In this document: piece by piece, positions 27,946 to 36,134 of the stretch | Numbering within the stretch: position 1 is the stretch's first letter | How the letters are laid out: every line of letters begins with the position of its first letter | Source: Halolactibacillus halophilus | GTDB taxonomy: Bacteria; Bacillota; Bacilli; Bacillales; Amphibacillaceae | Assembly (NCBI RefSeq): GCF_900115605.1 | Contig: NZ_FOXC01000010.1 | Location: forward strand, 1 to 64,000 | Direction: 5' to 3' | Length of the DNA stretch: 64,000 nucleotides | Translations under genes and position numbers: made by a program | The notes under the pieces: model-generated | Seen by the model: only the letters and a program-made list of their open reading frames with translations | Told to the model about the DNA's origin: nothing | Database searches by the model: none

Positions 27946-28300
27946 AACCGGTTCTCCCTTAAATTTAAAGAATTTTTACAACTCACTCATCGTATATAAC
28001 ATATACTTTATGCTTTAGCTGTAATTAGAGTAAGGGGGAATGACCTCCCCCAAGTGGTCTACTTAACTTATATCAATAATATTTCGGTCAAGAACAGCAC
28101 CGGTTTCCTCAGGGGTATGAACGGTACATTTCTCTCTATTGCTAAACACCACAATGATATCAATTGAAGATACTTCCATTTCAACTGTTTCAAAGTCTAC
28201 AGTTAATAATTTTTGTCTTCATCTCTCTTTTTAGTGCTGATTAACACAAGAGATAAAAGTTTATCAAATAGCCGTTTTGTATAGCTTTTTAATATGCAAG
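27946..28300. other. Gap between sulfatase and TauE genes
   Basis: A minus-strand fragment at 28073-28228 reads EVSSIDIIVVFSNREKCTVH and TPEETGAVLDRNIIDIS before TAA; it lacks a start in frame, though AAAGAGAGATG just upstream opens another frame, so a frameshifted small gene is possible. Its family is not recognised. A GC-rich hairpin (GGGGGA and TCCCCC, 28034-28051) lies after it. A separate promoter for TauE could be here but none is clear. Confidence 0.3.
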
Positions 28301-29680
28301 TTATTCACCGATCTTTAGAAAATCATTTGGATCTTTAGAACTCGGATTATAATTTTCACTTTTGTTAATTTTCCAACCTTCTTCTAACTTAAAATGACCA
28401 TTTAGAATAGGATCGTTTGTTTCTAATTGATGTTGTAATAGTTTTTGTCTTAATTCATCAGCTATTGACTGATACTTTTCGTTTTCTATAAGATTATTTG
28501 TTTCACTTGGATCATACAGCAAGTCGTATAGAGCTTCTTCTGGTTTTTCAATTTGTTCTAGACCATTTGCTTGATAATAATCTTTGCTTATTGAGTTATC
28601 GATATTCGTCCGGTTAATTTTCAAGTAAGATTCATCATAGTATTTAATATATTTATAACGTTTCGTACGAACACTTCGCGCAGGTTCATAAGCTGTGTGG
28701 TAATTAATTTCAGAGAATATTTCTTTCCTTTCTTTCCCTTCCTTCTCTTCAAAGAGATATGCAAAGGACTCGCCTTGCAAATAATCAGGTTTATCAAGAC
28801 TAAGTAAATCACATAAAGTAGGGAAAACATCAACTTGTGAAACCAAACCTTCCACCTCCTCACCGTTCATGTGACTATCAGGCACACGCATGATTAAAGA
28901 AACACCAATACCTGAATCAAAAAGATTACACTTATTGAAAGGAAATGCAATGCCGTGATCGGTTGTAAAAATAATGATTGAATTATCATAGAATCCAGCT
29001 TCCTTAAGGGCTTCAATGACAATCTTAAAGGACTCATCTGCCCATGTCGTTGACTTTAGATATCCAGCATAATCCTCACGAATAGGGTAGTCATCAGATA
29101 ATGGTAGAGGAGGCATAACATATTTCGGATTAATCTTTTCTTTATTCTTATGTCCTTCTTCCGGAAATTTCCTATGTGTTGAAAACAGACCAAAAGAGAG
29201 GAAAAAAGGTTTATCCTCTTGATAAGACTCTAACCATTCTTTAGCTTTTAATGCGTTTTCATAATCCCACTTAGCAAGTTCTTCTTCTGCTAGTCCGGTG
29301 TTATCAGCTGTAATGTCTTGTTTATAACCAATAATTTTTCCTCCTTCACCATGATTTGTAAAGCTACCTGCTTCATGTTGAATACCGCAAAGGACTGTAT
29401 TATACTCTCGTTTGTTTAAAAAATTTACTAAATGTTGGTTGTAATCATGGAGCTTAAATCCACGCTGTGACAAACCATACATGCCATTACTATGGGGATA
29501 CATGCCTGTTAGTAATCCTGAACGACTAGGCGAACAGGTTGGTCCAACACAATAGGCTTCTCTAAATATCGTCGCATCTTTTGTGAATGCTTTAAGTGAT
29601 TGTGTTGGGACATCGTATCCATACGGACTTAATATCCTCCCGCTATCATGCGTGTGAATATAAATTATATTATGCTTCAT
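28301..29680 (-). CDS. Cytosolic sulfatase, N-sulfoglucosamine sulfohydrolase-like
   Basis: A 459-residue type I sulfatase. The signature C-x-P-S-R is CSPSR with Cys49, to be converted to formylglycine; it is Cys-type, so either FGE or the radical-SAM enzyme can act on it. The block CSPSRSGLLTGMYPHSNGMY, the later FTTDHGIAFPFNKCNLFDSG and a closing LYDLLYDPSETNNLIENEKY followed by ETNDP resemble the human heparan N-sulfatase SGSH in order and wording. The first metal Asp of the usual D-D pair is His (HTHDSGR), as in a subset of sulfatases. No signal peptide is present, so it acts on an imported substrate. It follows nagB by 29 bp. N- versus O-sulfate specificity is inferred. Confidence 0.85.
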   Translation of the reverse strand: MKHNIIYIHTHDSGRILSPYGYDVPTQSLKAFTKDATIFREAYCVGPTCSPSRSGLLTGMYPHSNGMYGLSQRGFKLHDYNQHLVNFLNKREYNTVLCGIQHEAGSFTNHGEGGKIIGYKQDITADNTGLAEEELAKWDYENALKAKEWLESYQEDKPFFLSFGLFSTHRKFPEEGHKNKEKINPKYVMPPLPLSDDYPIREDYAGYLKSTTWADESFKIVIEALKEAGFYDNSIIIFTTDHGIAFPFNKCNLFDSGIGVSLIMRVPDSHMNGEEVEGLVSQVDVFPTLCDLLSLDKPDYLQGESFAYLFEEKEGKERKEIFSEINYHTAYEPARSVRTKRYKYIKYYDESYLKINRTNIDNSISKDYYQANGLEQIEKPEEALYDLLYDPSETNNLIENEKYQSIADELRQKLLQHQLETNDPILNGHFKLEEGWKINKSENYNPSSKDPNDFLKIGE

Positions 29681-29709
29681 GACTTCATCACCTCCTGAAG
29701 AAAGATTAA

Positions 29710-30444
29710 CTACTCTACCTTTAGTTCGTTATTTAATTCACTATCAATAACAATTTTAATGTCTGAATGTCTCTTCAAAATGGAAGCAGGAAAACCTTCA
29801 GAAACTTCCCCATTCAATAGTCTTTGAATCGCATCAGCTTTTTGTTTTCCGAATGCTACTAAAATAATCTTTTTAGCCTGTCTAATAGTTTTTAAACCCA
29901 TCGATAGTGCGTGTGATGGTAATTTCTTCTCTTCTACTAGCAATGGCGTATTTGCTTCAATTGTTGATGGAGCTAATTTAGTTATATGTGTATGTGTATC
30001 GAATGCGGTACCTGGCTCATTAAAACCGATATGCCCATTAATTCCAATTCCCAACAATTGCAGTTCAATTCCGCCCGATTCTTCTATTAGCTTTTCATAG
30101 TTTTCGCACTCGTTATTCAAATCTTCTGCACAACCATTTGGTATGTGGATATTTTCTTTTGGACAATCAATATGATTAAAGAGTTTTTCCTGCATATAAA
30201 AGTGATAACTATCAGGGCTTTCAGGATGCAATCCTATATACTCATCTAAATTGAATGTTGTGATGTTTTTAAAACTCACTTTATTTTCTCGATATCGTTT
30301 AATTAAATCATTGTATATGCCTTTAGGAGTTTCTCCTGTTGCTAATCCTAAGGTCAAAAAGGCATTCTTATTGATCTCTTGAACAATCAAACCAGCCACA
30401 TAGACATTTGCTTCATTTTTAGTATTGAAAACAATTAAATCCAT
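29710..30444 (-). CDS. nagB: Glucosamine-6-phosphate deaminase
   Basis: This 244-residue enzyme turns glucosamine-6-P into fructose-6-P and ammonia. Visible motifs: LGLATGETPKGIYNDLI near residue 34, FNLDEYIGLHPESPDSYHFY at about 64-83, and the signature LLGIGINGHIGFNEPG near 130. Size and motifs fit NagB. NagA (GlcNAc-6-P deacetylase) is absent from the locus, which suggests the amino sugar arrives without an acetyl group or that a distant nagA is used. It is placed between the PTS and the sulfatase. Confidence 0.95.
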   Translation of the reverse strand: MDLIVFNTKNEANVYVAGLIVQEINKNAFLTLGLATGETPKGIYNDLIKRYRENKVSFKNITTFNLDEYIGLHPESPDSYHFYMQEKLFNHIDCPKENIHIPNGCAEDLNNECENYEKLIEESGGIELQLLGIGINGHIGFNEPGTAFDTHTHITKLAPSTIEANTPLLVEEKKLPSHALSMGLKTIRQAKKIILVAFGKQKADAIQRLLNGEVSEGFPASILKRHSDIKIVIDSELNNELKVE

Positions 30445-30466
30445 TACAAATCCCCCTAAAACTAAT

Positions 30467-30495
30467 CAACAGACTGGGATGAACCCAGTCTGTTG
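30467..30495 (-). terminator. Intercistronic hairpin between PTS and nagB
   Basis: A perfect 12-bp stem (CAACAGACTGGG with CCCAGTCTGTTG) and 5-nt loop, followed on the minus strand by ATTAGTTTTAGG. The weak T-tract suggests partial termination or mRNA 3'-end protection, which would lower expression of nagB and the sulfatase genes relative to the PTS. Confidence 0.55.
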
Positions 30496-30501
30496 TGATA
30501 T

Positions 30502-31869
30502 TTAGATGTTCCCTTTCTTCTTAATCCAAATGACTGAAAGGATAAATGGTACCAAACCAGCGATCAGATTCACCATAACATAATGGAACATTGTTCCATC
30601 CAAATGAAGTAAAAATCCTGGTATAACAGCGATACCCATCCCATCTCCAGCTAATCCTACAAGAGAAGAATACATACCACCAAGAGCACTTCCAATTAAT
30701 CCAAAGATAAACGGCCAGAAATTAATTAAATTGACCCCGAAAATTGCTGGTTCAGTAATACCGAACCATGCTGAAACAGCGGAAGAAATAGCTAACGCTT
30801 TCATTTTTTTACCTTTAGCGAAGATAGCAAATGCTGTTACTGCACCGGCTTGACCCGCTACAGCAGCAGAACGAATTGGTTGATATAAATTCTCTCCCAT
30901 TTGTTCTAAGAAATTGATATCTATAACCCAAAGAGCATGGTGTAAACCTGTAATAACCAACACTTGCTGCAAACCAGCAATTAAGAAGCCACCAATCCCT
31001 AATGGTAAAGTAAATAAGAAGCCGAATAAATCTGCAACACCTGTTTCAAGGATACGTGCAACAGGTCCTACCATGAATAAGCCAATAAATAGACCGATAG
31101 TCATAACGATAAATGGTGTTAGCACTAAATCTAATGCATCCGGAACAATTTTACGAATTTTTTTCTCAAGATACGCTACCACAAACGCGATACCAAGAAC
31201 AGGCAATACAGAACCTTGATAACCTACGACTGTTGCCTCAAATCCAAACAAATCAACAAATAAAGGTTCTAAATTCCCACGCCCTACCGCACCTGCAGAT
31301 GGCAAGAAATTGTGGACGAGCATTAATCCAATGATGAAACCAAATATTGGCGTGCCGCCGAATCGCTTCATTGCAGACCAACCTACAAGAGCTGGAAGAA
31401 AAGCGAACGGTGTATCAGTTAATATTTGTGAAAATCCAAACCAAAATGAACCTTCAGTTAACCAACCGAGATTAACCATAAACGATCTTAGCCCCATTAA
31501 TATACCTGAAGCAATGATGACCGGAATTATAGGAATAAATATGTCACCAAATACCCGCACAATTTTCTGAACCACTGTCATATCATCATACGCTTCATCT
31601 TTTACATTACCTTTATTATCTACTAATTTTTCCGCTTCATTATAGACTTGATTAACTGTACCCGTTCCTAATATAATTTGAAATTGCCCAGCCTTATGAA
31701 GTACACCTTTCACTCCATCCATATCATCTATAGCAGCCTTATTAAAAAGTGAGTCATCCTTTAGCATCAGTCTTAATCGGGTAGCACAATGTTCCATTGC
31801 TCGAATATTATCTTTTCCACCAACATTTTCAATAATATCTTGAGCCAATACTTTATAGTTTAAAGCCAT
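30502..31869 (-). CDS. PTS EIIBC, glucoside/sucrose-type
   Basis: This 455-residue permease has EIIB first: residues 1-85 with phosphorylated Cys in EHCATRLRLML. EIIC follows with FGDIFIPIIPVIIASGILMG, GLHHALWVIDINFLEQ and WFGITEPAIFGVNL, the pattern of the glucose/sucrose/beta-glucoside superfamily. There is no EIIA. The substrate is unknown; the neighbours (GH4, NagB, sulfatase) suggest an alpha-linked, sulfated or free glucosamine disaccharide that is phosphorylated on entry. It lies 18 bp after the DUF3604 gene. Confidence 0.85.
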   Translation of the reverse strand: MALNYKVLAQDIIENVGGKDNIRAMEHCATRLRLMLKDDSLFNKAAIDDMDGVKGVLHKAGQFQIILGTGTVNQVYNEAEKLVDNKGNVKDEAYDDMTVVQKIVRVFGDIFIPIIPVIIASGILMGLRSFMVNLGWLTEGSFWFGFSQILTDTPFAFLPALVGWSAMKRFGGTPIFGFIIGLMLVHNFLPSAGAVGRGNLEPLFVDLFGFEATVVGYQGSVLPVLGIAFVVAYLEKKIRKIVPDALDLVLTPFIVMTIGLFIGLFMVGPVARILETGVADLFGFLFTLPLGIGGFLIAGLQQVLVITGLHHALWVIDINFLEQMGENLYQPIRSAAVAGQAGAVTAFAIFAKGKKMKALAISSAVSAWFGITEPAIFGVNLINFWPFIFGLIGSALGGMYSSLVGLAGDGMGIAVIPGFLLHLDGTMFHYVMVNLIAGLVPFILSVIWIKKKGNI

Positions 31870-31887
31870 TTGAACCCCTCTTTTCTA

Positions 31888-33441
31888 TTAGTTTTTTACC
31901 CAGATTGGTGAAGCCCATGCACGCTCTCCATTTCTTTGATATACCTTAACTAATATATAATCATCTTGTGTCAATTCACCCAATTCCGTCTCATAGGTTA
32001 CTTCATAAGCGGTAGCAGGAACCCCTCTATGAATCTTAACCTTATATGCATTGTGCCAGAATGGGTCTGAGCGATAAAAGTCATCTTTATCAAAACGTTC
32101 TTTGGCTAATTTTTTAGCCTCATCGACTAAGCCAATTAAATTAGATTCAGATAAAATATCTTTGACTTTATATGAGTAAGTTTTATCATCGATAATTATT
32201 TCTAAATCAGAATTAACATCTGCTTCAATCTCAAATATCATTGATTGATTTTGAATATAAGGTGTCTGGTGGTTTTTCTGAGATAATTTTTCATTACCAT
32301 ATCCACCCTTCGTTGTATTGATATCAAACTCTGCTTCACTTTCACCAATCATACTTACGCTTTGGCCTGGGGTTGTCCATAACTTTTCAATATCTAGTAT
32401 TTTACCTGTGGTTTTAAGAGAGCCTGTCCAGTGCTTTTCTTGAATATCAGGATACACTCGCTGATCAGGACCCCATCCAAGTTCCAGCTCAAACTTAAAT
32501 ACTACATTTCCAGTCAGTGTTTCTTCTTCCCATTGTCCATTATGAATATAGGTGTCTTTTACCACGTTACTTTTAATAAATTCAATTCTATCAATCGCAT
32601 TTGTCCCTTTAACTTCAACTTTTGCTTCGCTTGTTTGAGAGGGTTCAATAAAATCACCCATTAATGCCCCGTTAAGTTCATAGTTTAATTGAATCCGGCT
32701 TCGAGTTACACCATAAACGTTGCGGTTGAGTAAAGCTTTAAAAATACTTTCTCTCGATCTATCTTCCGACCAAACGGCTAAAAATCCGTTACCAGTAATT
32801 GCAGGACAAACGTGATTGTCACCTGAGCAGATAATCCCTGTAACCGCTCCTTCTTTCAACCCTTGCATGACTGTACCCTTAGAGTCTCTTGGTCCCATAT
32901 GAATATGAACATTCATTGGTATGTCATCATAATCACTTTCTGATGATCCATGAGATGAATATATCTCGGTGAAAGGAGAATATTCATAATCATGAGTGGC
33001 CCAATTCTTTCCTCTATGGCCTACTGCATACCCTGTATGATGTGGAATGGCCATCGCTTGACCTTTTGGTATTTTATTTAATAATTCTTTATAGGTCATC
33101 GGGTGATGGATACCTTGATTGTTATCTAAATAATAAACATTGTGATCCCCATCTTCGCCATTTCCTTGCCATTCATATCCCATAAAAAATGTAAAATCGT
33201 CTTCAGATTTTTCTTCAGCAAATTGACGAATGTATTCCCAATCTTTTTGCATATCTTCTTCAGGAATCGTATCTTCCAAAGGTAATCCATGCTCAGATTT
33301 CCGATGAAGGAACGGATAGTAGGCAACCCCCCAGAAATCAAGCATTTCTTTAGCAAAATCAAACCAATTTTCTAAATCATTCATTTGTTTTGGATGGATA
33401 TTCGAGTGGAAATCCGACCACAATAATTCTTTTTTCTTCAT
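31888..33441 (-). CDS. DUF3604-like (PHP-superfamily related) protein
   Basis: A 517-residue cytosolic protein without signal peptide. The front has LLWSDFHSNIHPKQMNDLEN, a PHP-type H-x-N-x-H beginning, then FTFFMGYEWQG, AIPHHTGYAVG, TEIYSSHGSSE and IICSGDNH, a series of His/Asp/Glu clusters that suits a metallo-hydrolase. The last 250 residues are strand-rich and probably a beta-sandwich. I assign it to DUF3604 with moderate certainty. The ATG 33441 follows GAGGGAG; an upstream frame start at 33474 overlaps GH4. Its position second in the operon, between GH4 and the PTS, argues for a catalytic step on the imported sugar, such as removing a non-glycosidic substituent. No such activity is established. 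Confidence 0.6.
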   Translation of the reverse strand: MKKKELLWSDFHSNIHPKQMNDLENWFDFAKEMLDFWGVAYYPFLHRKSEHGLPLEDTIPEEDMQKDWEYIRQFAEEKSEDDFTFFMGYEWQGNGEDGDHNVYYLDNNQGIHHPMTYKELLNKIPKGQAMAIPHHTGYAVGHRGKNWATHDYEYSPFTEIYSSHGSSESDYDDIPMNVHIHMGPRDSKGTVMQGLKEGAVTGIICSGDNHVCPAITGNGFLAVWSEDRSRESIFKALLNRNVYGVTRSRIQLNYELNGALMGDFIEPSQTSEAKVEVKGTNAIDRIEFIKSNVVKDTYIHNGQWEEETLTGNVVFKFELELGWGPDQRVYPDIQEKHWTGSLKTTGKILDIEKLWTTPGQSVSMIGESEAEFDINTTKGGYGNEKLSQKNHQTPYIQNQSMIFEIEADVNSDLEIIIDDKTYSYKVKDILSESNLIGLVDEAKKLAKERFDKDDFYRSDPFWHNAYKVKIHRGVPATAYEVTYETELGELTQDDYILVKVYQRNGERAWASPIWVKN

Positions 33442-33455
33442 ACTTATTCTCCCTC

Positions 33456-34778
33456 TTAATTTAATTTTGGCCAAGTATCGTTATTAGCTTCTATAAGATC
33501 ATTTAAAATACTTTTAGCTAAGTCTGCATCTACTACTGTTCTATTTAGAGTTAAAGCTTTTAAAGCCGCGTCATACGAATTATTATAAAAAGCGTCTACC
33601 GTTAGCTTTTCATAAGCATATTGATTTTCTATTAAGCCTTTATAAAAAGTATCAATCGGTCCAACACGTAAGGGTTCAATATTATGGCTATTCACTAAAC
33701 ACGGTACTTCTACCATAGCCTCTGAAGGTAAATTTTCAATAACCCCTTTATTTTCAACCATTATGATAAATAAATCATTTCTATTATTAATGATTGCTGT
33801 CATTAAATCGACAATATAGTCACCATGTACCCCTGAAGATATTTCGATACCCTCTGTGGAATTTTTCTGTTTGACAGCTGAAATCATCGAAAATACTTCT
33901 TTTTCTCTCCCAGCAATAACCTGATCCGCTCTTGTATGATGAGGATCGGATTCTTTCACAATCTTCTTGGGATACAAATAGTACTGTAAATACGTATTTG
34001 GAACTGGGCCATCAAAATCATTAGTCATTTGAGCTAATTGTTCAAATGTCTTTTTCCACGAATCATCCGACATGGCTTTTTCAGTAGGGAGAATCGCGTC
34101 ATGTTTAAGGTATTCTTTAATTTCTGGTAATCGATCATTTCCTTCTTGGTCATACAAGTTAGTAAACCAACCAAAATGGTTTAATCCAAAATATCTTGGT
34201 GACAGTTGTTTTCTTGATACTCCCAAAATATTTGAGAATGCGTCCATTATCCCAATTGGCATATCACAGATATTTATTAGACGCTGATCGTTCGGAAACT
34301 CTCTTTTTGTTGCTTCTGCGACAATAGCTGCTGGGTTTGAATAATTAATAATCCACGCCTCTGGAGATTGCCGTCTGATTTCTTTAATTATCTCAATGAA
34401 GTCTTTTAAAGTTCTCATACCATAAGAAAACCCACCTGGTCCACAAGTTTCCTGTCCTACCACACCATGACTCAAAGGAACTTTCTCATCATGCTTTCTC
34501 ATCTCTAAACCACCTGATCTAATTTGCATCAGAATAAAATCTGTATCACTAAAAGCTTCTTCAATATTCGTAGTACATTTGATGCTATTAACGGATGAAT
34601 ATCTTTCTTTGAACAAGACTTCTGCAAAATCTCCCACCTCCCGCTGTCTAGCCTCATCAGTATCAAATAATACGAGATTATCAATAGACACTTGGTCTTG
34701 ATATCTAACTAACGTATCCAGCAGTGCAGGAGTATACGTGCTTCCCCCTCCAACTATAGTAATGTTAACTTTTTTCAT
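33456..34778 (-). CDS. GH4 6-phospho-glycosidase (second paralogue)
   Basis: A 441-residue NAD- and metal-dependent GH4 enzyme. NITIVGGGSTYTPALLDTL at residues 4-22, [26 protein letters not shown] and FGLNHFGWF are visible. It resembles the GlvA-type gene at 3610-4935 in layout but differs through much of the sequence. First gene of the sulfatase run; ATG 34778 follows AAAGGAGTGAGG, and a longer frame to 34850 crosses the promoter and is rejected. It should split the 6-phosphorylated disaccharide delivered by the PTS; alpha specificity is inferred from the subfamily. Confidence 0.85.
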   Translation of the reverse strand: MKKVNITIVGGGSTYTPALLDTLVRYQDQVSIDNLVLFDTDEARQREVGDFAEVLFKERYSSVNSIKCTTNIEEAFSDTDFILMQIRSGGLEMRKHDEKVPLSHGVVGQETCGPGGFSYGMRTLKDFIEIIKEIRRQSPEAWIINYSNPAAIVAEATKREFPNDQRLINICDMPIGIMDAFSNILGVSRKQLSPRYFGLNHFGWFTNLYDQEGNDRLPEIKEYLKHDAILPTEKAMSDDSWKKTFEQLAQMTNDFDGPVPNTYLQYYLYPKKIVKESDPHHTRADQVIAGREKEVFSMISAVKQKNSTEGIEISSGVHGDYIVDLMTAIINNRNDLFIIMVENKGVIENLPSEAMVEVPCLVNSHNIEPLRVGPIDTFYKGLIENQYAYEKLTVDAFYNNSYDAALKALTLNRTVVDADLAKSILNDLIEANNDTWPKLN

Positions 34779-34806
34779 AACCTCACTCCTTTGTGTTGTT
34801 AACCTC

Positions 34807-34834
34807 ATCATAACAGCATTTAAAGCGTTTTCAA
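34807..34834 (-). promoter_or_regulatory. Promoter of the sulfatase/PTS operon with overlapping cre site
   Basis: On the minus strand TTGAAA (34829-34834), 16 bases, TATGAT (34807-34812). A cre-like site TGAAAACGCTTTAA (34820-34833) matches TGWAANCGNTNWCA at 13 of 14 positions and covers the -35, so CcpA would repress the operon when preferred sugars are present. Confidence 0.65.
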
Positions 34835-34938
34835 TATATCGTGAGATCATAGTTAAAGCGTTAATTCAACTGATATAAATCACACCTAACGTTAAAAACT
34901 ATCTTTTTTACATATATATGAATTTAAAATATACCAAA

Positions 34939-34967
34939 TTGACACTCTATATTTTAAATGCCATAAT
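34939..34967 (+). promoter_or_regulatory. Promoter of the divergent RpiR gene
   Basis: TTGACA (34939-34944), 17 bases, CATAAT (34962-34967), followed by the TAGGAGCG site before TTG/ATG at 35004. Confidence 0.65.
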
Positions 34968-35003
34968 AATTTTATTAAATATAATCACTAGGAGCGTGCT
35001 GAA

Positions 35004-35816
35004 TTGAAATACTTATCCAAGTTGATTAAAGAAAATGAGGAAAAACTTTCAACAACAGATTATAAAATTTTAAACTTTGTCTTAGAAAATGTTGAAAAAG
35101 TAGACACATTCTCAATCAACACTTTAGCAGATCATTGTTTCGTATCACATGCTACAATCCTCAGGTTAGCAAAAAAGTTAGGTTTTTCAGGATATTCAGA
35201 ATTTAAATCTTATATCAAGTTCAATAAAACTACTATTGATGAAGCACGTTCGGGTGAGATTTCTCGTAGTTTTTTAATTGAAGATTTAAAGAAGACATCA
35301 GATTTATTAAAAGAGCAAAGTGTTTCTCAAGCAGTGGAGGCTATTGAAAAGGCTGATCGAGTATATTTAATAGGATCTTGGTTGTTGAAATCGAGCGCTT
35401 ATTTTACGGCTATGCGGTTCAATTATTACGACAGTAAGTTTATTTCGCCTCAAAATGAAGAAGAAGTTGAAATAGCTTTTTTAAACGGTATATCGAGTAA
35501 TACATTAATCATCTTTCTATCCTTTTCAGGTGAGAGTAAAAATATTATTAAATATGCAAAAAAAGCCCAACAAGTCGGAGCAACGTCAATTTCAATAACA
35601 TCAATAACTAAAAATTCGCTATCGAAATTATGTGCGTTAAACTTTTGGGCTTACTATTCTGTGATTTATGAACCTAAGAATAATGAATGCATTGCATCTA
35701 ATTTAATGATTGATTATATCTTAGAAAAAATATTTTTACGTTACTTGCATAATCATGAAATATTAAATACGACAACTTCTATAGAAACATCTGAAGTGCA
35801 TGATGATATGCTATAA
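35004..35816 (+). CDS. MurR/RpiR-family regulator of the sulfatase/PTS locus
   Basis: A 270-residue regulator: N-terminal HTH (residues 1-75, CFVSHATILRLAKKLGFSGY) and SIS domain (about 110-245, with VYLIGSWLLKSSAYF and IFLSFSGESKNIIKYAKKAQ). It is divergent from the GH4-led operon across a 225-bp region with two promoters, the usual layout for a local regulator that senses a phosphosugar from the pathway (for example glucosamine-6-P). Only about a quarter of positions match GlvR by eye, so it is not a recent copy. Effector is unknown. Confidence 0.8.
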   Translation: MKYLSKLIKENEEKLSTTDYKILNFVLENVEKVDTFSINTLADHCFVSHATILRLAKKLGFSGYSEFKSYIKFNKTTIDEARSGEISRSFLIEDLKKTSDLLKEQSVSQAVEAIEKADRVYLIGSWLLKSSAYFTAMRFNYYDSKFISPQNEEEVEIAFLNGISSNTLIIFLSFSGESKNIIKYAKKAQQVGATSISITSITKNSLSKLCALNFWAYYSVIYEPKNNECIASNLMIDYILEKIFLRYLHNHEILNTTTSIETSEVHDDML

Positions 35817-36134
35817 CTCAACGGTTTTAGTCTAAAATGTTAACTAAACTAAATGTTTTTAAAGGTATAACGGCTAAAAAAGTAAGTTCTTACGCAATTT
35901 TATCGATTAACTTGACCTTCTAGGAAGCCATTGTTTTCATTAAGTTCTATGATGTTTAAAGTAGGTGGGAAATCAGATAATAGCCTTGAAATGAAGTATG
36001 TAGTTAATAAATCATGTCGATCTTTTTCATATAAAATGAGTTCGCGAAACTCAAGCATATCTCTATCCTTTAATGCTTGTCAAAACCTGTGATGAACGCA
36101 TAGGACGGTCTAAGCTTAGGATATTTCATTAGTA
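35817..36134 (-). pseudogene. Decayed coding fragment beside the IS3 element
   Basis: A minus frame between about 36078 and TAA 35900 reads KDRDMLEFRELILYEKDRHD and later NIIELNENNGFLEGQVNR, with a stop just upstream and no start. It may be the other side of the transposase remnant at 37725-37996, separated by the IS3 insertion, but the central catalytic part is missing and I cannot confirm this. The rest of the stretch shows nothing I can support. Confidence 0.3.
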
